From the NCBI RefSeq assembly GCF_009834185.1, contig NZ_CP047173.1, positions 2,170,001 through 2,234,000 on the forward strand: a stretch of 64,000 nt of DNA. The letters run 5' to 3'. This document shows, piece by piece, positions 57,278 through 64,000 of this stretch (positions are counted from its first letter, which is position 1; every line of letters begins with the position of its first letter). The notes under the pieces were generated by a model, which made no database searches, had not been told where the DNA came from, and worked only from the letters and a program-made list of their open reading frames with translations. Position numbers and translations under genes: made by a program. The DNA is from Rathayibacter sp. VKM Ac-2760 (GTDB taxonomy: Bacteria > Actinomycetota > Actinomycetes > Actinomycetales > Microbacteriaceae).

Positions 57278-57787
57278 CCGGCTGACGCCAGACGGCGCGG
57301 TAAAAGGCCCCGGAGAGGCGGGCGCGGTCGATTCGATAAGCGGCAGAGGGCTGCTTATCCTTTCTCCTCGCGCGCCACTCTCAGTCTTCGCAGCGCTTTC
57401 TCTCCGCCGCAGAGACTTTCGCAACTACTCGGCGCTGATCCGGCCGCGGATCGCGCCGCCTCCTTCGGATGCTACACCGCCACGGACGCCGATAGCGAGA
57501 AGTCCGCGCTCGCCGACCGCGTCGCCCGACTTTCGCAACTCAGGAGATACCGCCTGTTCTCTCGGTATCAGCGGATTTGCGAAAGAAAGTCGCCGAGAAT
57601 GCCCTCGATCAGTTCTTCTCGCGCTGTTGACAGTCCTCTTTCCCCGCTTTATCGTCGGTCCAGTTCCGATATCAAAGCCGATGGGAAAGGTCTCGACGAT
57701 GCTGTCCAGATACCGAGCGGACGACCGAGCCGACCGCGCCGACGGTCGTGCACCCGCGCCGAGCACGACCCACCGCACGCCGTGGTG
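57278..57787. promoter_or_regulatory. 510-bp regulatory spacer with CTTTCGCAA repeats
   Basis: AT-richer than its surroundings and without a convincing gene. GACTTTCGCAACT occurs twice (57414-57426, 57528-57540), and an inverted ATTTGCGAAAG lies at about 57575-57585: likely binding sites of a regulator not encoded nearby. A promoter TTGACA (57627-57632), 17 bp, TATCGT (57650-57655) points to the importer genes and leaves a leader of about 125 nt. TCTCGGTATC at about 57560 and GGAGATACCGCC nearby form a further inverted pair. Confidence 0.6.
57627..57655 (+). promoter_or_regulatory. promoter of the LplB/LplC importer operon
   Basis: TTGACA, 17-bp spacer, TATCGT: close to consensus. Downstream of the three CTTTCGCAA-type sites, so these may act as upstream activator or looping repressor sites. 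Confidence 0.7.
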
Positions 57788-58831
57788 ATGCCCCTGACCG
57801 GCGCCCCGGGAACGACCGTTCCCGGCGCGACCGTGCCCGGCGCACCCGTTCCTGGATCGGCTGGACCCGAAGCGCCCGTCCCCGGCGGCCCCGCGACGAT
57901 CCGCGGCCGGGCCGACGTCCGCGGCTTCCGCGCCGCGCGGCGCAGCCTCCGCCGGCACTGGCAGCTCTACCTGCTGATCGTGCCGCCGCTGCTCTACTTC
58001 ATCGTCTTCAAGTACGTGCCGATGTCGAACGCGATCATCGCGTTCAAGGACTACAACGTCATCGAGGGCGTCTGGGGCAGCCCCTGGGTGGGCGTGAAGC
58101 ACTTCGAGCGCTTCTTCTCGAATCCGATCTTCTGGACGCTGCTGAAGAACACCTTCCTGCTCTCGGCCTACGTGGTGCTGGCCGGCTTCCCGTTCCCGAT
58201 CCTGCTCGCGCTCGCGCTGAACGAGGTGCGGCTGCGCTTCTTCCAGCGGACCGTGCAGATGGTCACCTACGCGCCGTACTTCATCTCCACGGTCGTCGTC
58301 ATCTCGATGACGATCCTGTTCCTCTCGCCCAAGCTCGGGCCGGTCAGCGAGGTCACCTCGTTCTTCGGTCTCGGGGCGATCGACTTCCTCGGCGATCCGG
58401 ACTTCTTCCGGCACATCTACGTCTTCAGCGACGTCTGGCAGACCACCGGGTACTCCGCGGTCCTCTATCTGGCGGCCCTCTCCTCGATCGACACCTCGCT
58501 CTACGAGGCGGCGCGGATGGACGGCGCGAGCCGGCTGCAGAAGATCTGGCACGTCGACATCCCCGGCATCATGCCCACCGCGATCACGATCCTGATCCTC
58601 GGCGTCGGCAACGTGATGGCCATCGGATTCGAGAAGGCCTTCCTGCTGCAGAACTCGCTCAATCTCTCGCAGTCCGAGATCATCCCCACCTACGTCTACA
58701 AGGTGGGACTGCTCAACGCCGACTTCAGTCAGGCGGCGGCCATCGGGCTCTTCAACGGAATGATCAACCTGGTCCTGCTCCTCGGCGTCAACGCGCTCGC
58801 GAAGCGGACCACGGGACAGGGGCTCTGGTGA
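57788..58831 (+). CDS. ABC transporter permease (LplB type)
   Basis: 347 aa. N-tail with PGTTVPGATVPGAPVPG repeats, then six membrane segments: RHWQLYLLIVPPLLYFIVFK, YVPMSNAIIAFKDYNVIEGV (family motif), the LALALNEVRLRFFQRTVQMV loop, EAARMDGASRLQKIWHVDIP as EAA loop. Typical LplB/YtcP-like protein of the lipoprotein-LplA-type SBP systems. GTG codons at 57782 and 57785 precede ATG 57788; exact start uncertain. Overlaps the next permease (GTGA). Confidence 0.9.
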   Translation: MPLTGAPGTTVPGATVPGAPVPGSAGPEAPVPGGPATIRGRADVRGFRAARRSLRRHWQLYLLIVPPLLYFIVFKYVPMSNAIIAFKDYNVIEGVWGSPWVGVKHFERFFSNPIFWTLLKNTFLLSAYVVLAGFPFPILLALALNEVRLRFFQRTVQMVTYAPYFISTVVVISMTILFLSPKLGPVSEVTSFFGLGAIDFLGDPDFFRHIYVFSDVWQTTGYSAVLYLAALSSIDTSLYEAARMDGASRLQKIWHVDIPGIMPTAITILILGVGNVMAIGFEKAFLLQNSLNLSQSEIIPTYVYKVGLLNADFSQAAAIGLFNGMINLVLLLGVNALAKRTTGQGLW

Positions 58832-59784
58832 CCGCACTCGACACTCCCGCGACGACCGCTCCGAGCGAGTCCTCGCCGCCCCCTCGCCGCCGGCAGCGGG
58901 CGACCCGCATCAAGGATCCGCTGGTCGACCGCGTCTTCATGATCGTCGTCTACGTCCTGCTCACGACGTTCCTGCTGGCGGTCCTGCTGCCGCTGCTCTA
59001 CATCGTGGCCAGCTCGTTCAGCTCGCCGCTGGCCGTCTCGTCCGGCCGGGTGAGCTTCTGGCCGATCGACTTCACCCTCGAGGGCTACGAGCGGGCGCTC
59101 GGCGACTCGACGATCATCACCGGCTTCGCCAACTCGCTCTTCTACACCTTCGTCGGCACCTTCATCAGCCTCGTTCTCACCGTCGCGATCGCCTACCCGC
59201 TCTCGCGGAAGGACTTCTGGGGCCGCGGCGGGATCAGCCTCGGGGTGATCTTCACGATGCTCTTCGCCGGCGGAATCATCCCCACTTACCTGGTCGTGCA
59301 GCAGCTCGGCCTGCTCGACACCCGCTGGGCGCTGATCCTCCCGCAGGCGGTCGGCGTGTGGCAGGTGATCATCGCGGTCGTCTTCTTCCGCTCCTCCATC
59401 CCGGACGAGCTCTACGAGGCCGCGCAGCTGGACGGCGCGAGCGATCTGCGCTTCCTCTGGACGATCGTGCTGCCGCTCTCGAAGCCGCTGCTCGCGGTGG
59501 TCGCGCTGATGTACGCGATCTACCAGTGGAACTCCTACTTCGACGCGCTGCTCTATCTGCGGGATCCGAGTCTCTATCCGCTCCAGCTCGTGCTGCGGAA
59601 CGTCCTGATCCTCAATCAGGCGACTCCGGGAATGGATGCGGCCGCGCAGATCGAGCGCCAGCAGCTCGCCGACCTGCTCAAGTACTCGCTGATCGTGATC
59701 TCGACGGTCCCGGTCATGCTCTTCTACCCCTTCGTCGCCCGGTACTTCAACAAGGGCATCATGCTCGGCGCCGTCAAGGGCTGA
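58828..59784 (+). CDS. ABC transporter permease (LplC type)
   Basis: 318 aa from GTG. Six membrane segments: VFMIVVYVLLTTFLLAVLLP, LPLLYIVASSFSSPLAVSSG (family motif), EAAQLDGASDLRFLWTIVLP (EAA loop), WNSYFDALLYLRDPSLYPLQ, C-terminus YFNKGIMLGAVKG. Pairs with the LplB-type subunit; no ATPase follows. TGA sits at the first unit of a 17-bp tandem repeat. Confidence 0.9.
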   Translation: MTALDTPATTAPSESSPPPRRRQRATRIKDPLVDRVFMIVVYVLLTTFLLAVLLPLLYIVASSFSSPLAVSSGRVSFWPIDFTLEGYERALGDSTIITGFANSLFYTFVGTFISLVLTVAIAYPLSRKDFWGRGGISLGVIFTMLFAGGIIPTYLVVQQLGLLDTRWALILPQAVGVWQVIIAVVFFRSSIPDELYEAAQLDGASDLRFLWTIVLPLSKPLLAVVALMYAIYQWNSYFDALLYLRDPSLYPLQLVLRNVLILNQATPGMDAAAQIERQQLADLLKYSLIVISTVPVMLFYPFVARYFNKGIMLGAVKG

Positions 59785-59866
59785 CCCGTTCTCACCCCCG
59801 ACCCGTTCTCACCCCCGACCCGTTCTCACCCACGGCCCGTTCTCCCCCACGGCCCGTTCTCACCCA
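59784..59866. repeat. 17-bp tandem repeat between permease and SBP
   Basis: About five units of ACCCGTTCTCACCCCCG, the later ones degenerate. It fills the whole gap and ends at an ATG (59866) with no Shine-Dalgarno. The repeat is likely to vary in copy number and to affect spacing or mRNA structure before the SBP gene. Confidence 0.85.
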
Positions 59867-59880
59867 TGGAAGGAAACACC

Positions 59881-64000
<4,120 letters not shown>

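Overview
The window is very GC-rich DNA with dense, often overlapping genes (many ATGA/GTGA junctions), lipobox-type solute-binding proteins, LacI/TetR regulators and DUF222-HNH genes. This fits a high-GC actinobacterium, most likely of the Microbacteriaceae (Rathayibacter/Curtobacterium-like; inferred from gene content and the dispersed palindrome, not from a search). No rRNA, tRNA, phage or CRISPR locus was seen.

Layout: 1-0.5 kb holds two gene remnants (GH3 C-terminus on -, LacI C-terminus on +) that meet at one breakpoint, as if a deletion removed a divergent promoter. 1-11.8 kb is a sugar/lactone catabolic region: SDR, TetR, an SMP-30/MBL/LacI operon, and a divergent operon of SBP, two permeases, GH127-like enzyme and PdxA-like dehydrogenase. 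11.8-14.3 kb is a TetR/carboxylesterase pair. 14.3-20.8 kb is a second carbohydrate locus (LacI, GH43, SBP, two permeases, GH43-like) with two clear LacI operators. 20.8-23.9 kb has an MFS exporter and a RES toxin/HTH antitoxin pair with a tandem operator. 23.9-32.7 kb pairs a complete ribose-type (CUT2) importer with a divergent operon of three flavin-dependent monooxygenase-type enzymes. 33.0-40.5 kb holds three paralogous secreted repeat/beta-helix proteins, each with a similar leader containing a covarying hairpin. 40.5-42.4 kb is an ABC exporter. 42.9-51.2 kb is a beta-galactoside operon (SBP, two permeases, YesL-like protein, GH42, GH35). 52.7-57.3 kb has HxlR/RidA, then a lipoprotein, ECF sigma factor, putative anti-sigma protein, membrane protein and class A beta-lactamase-like protein. 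57.8-64 kb is an LplB/LplC-type importer with its SBP and a GH2 beta-galactosidase cut by the window end.

Two structures stand out. First, two DUF222-HNH genes each sit in a unit of about 1.5 kb bounded by inverted copies of one palindromic repeat. A third site has the two ends without the gene. Together they look like an autonomous/non-autonomous mobile element family. Second, the leaders of the three secreted paralogs share a conserved block followed by a hairpin whose arms change in a compensating way, a candidate cis-regulatory RNA.

Functionally the region is a plant-polysaccharide/oligosaccharide scavenging island. Four CUT1-type importers lack their own ATPase and probably share a housekeeping MsiK-type ATPase encoded elsewhere. 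Each is paired with exo-acting, mostly non-secreted glycosidases that would trim the imported oligosaccharides (arabinofuranosides, galactosides).
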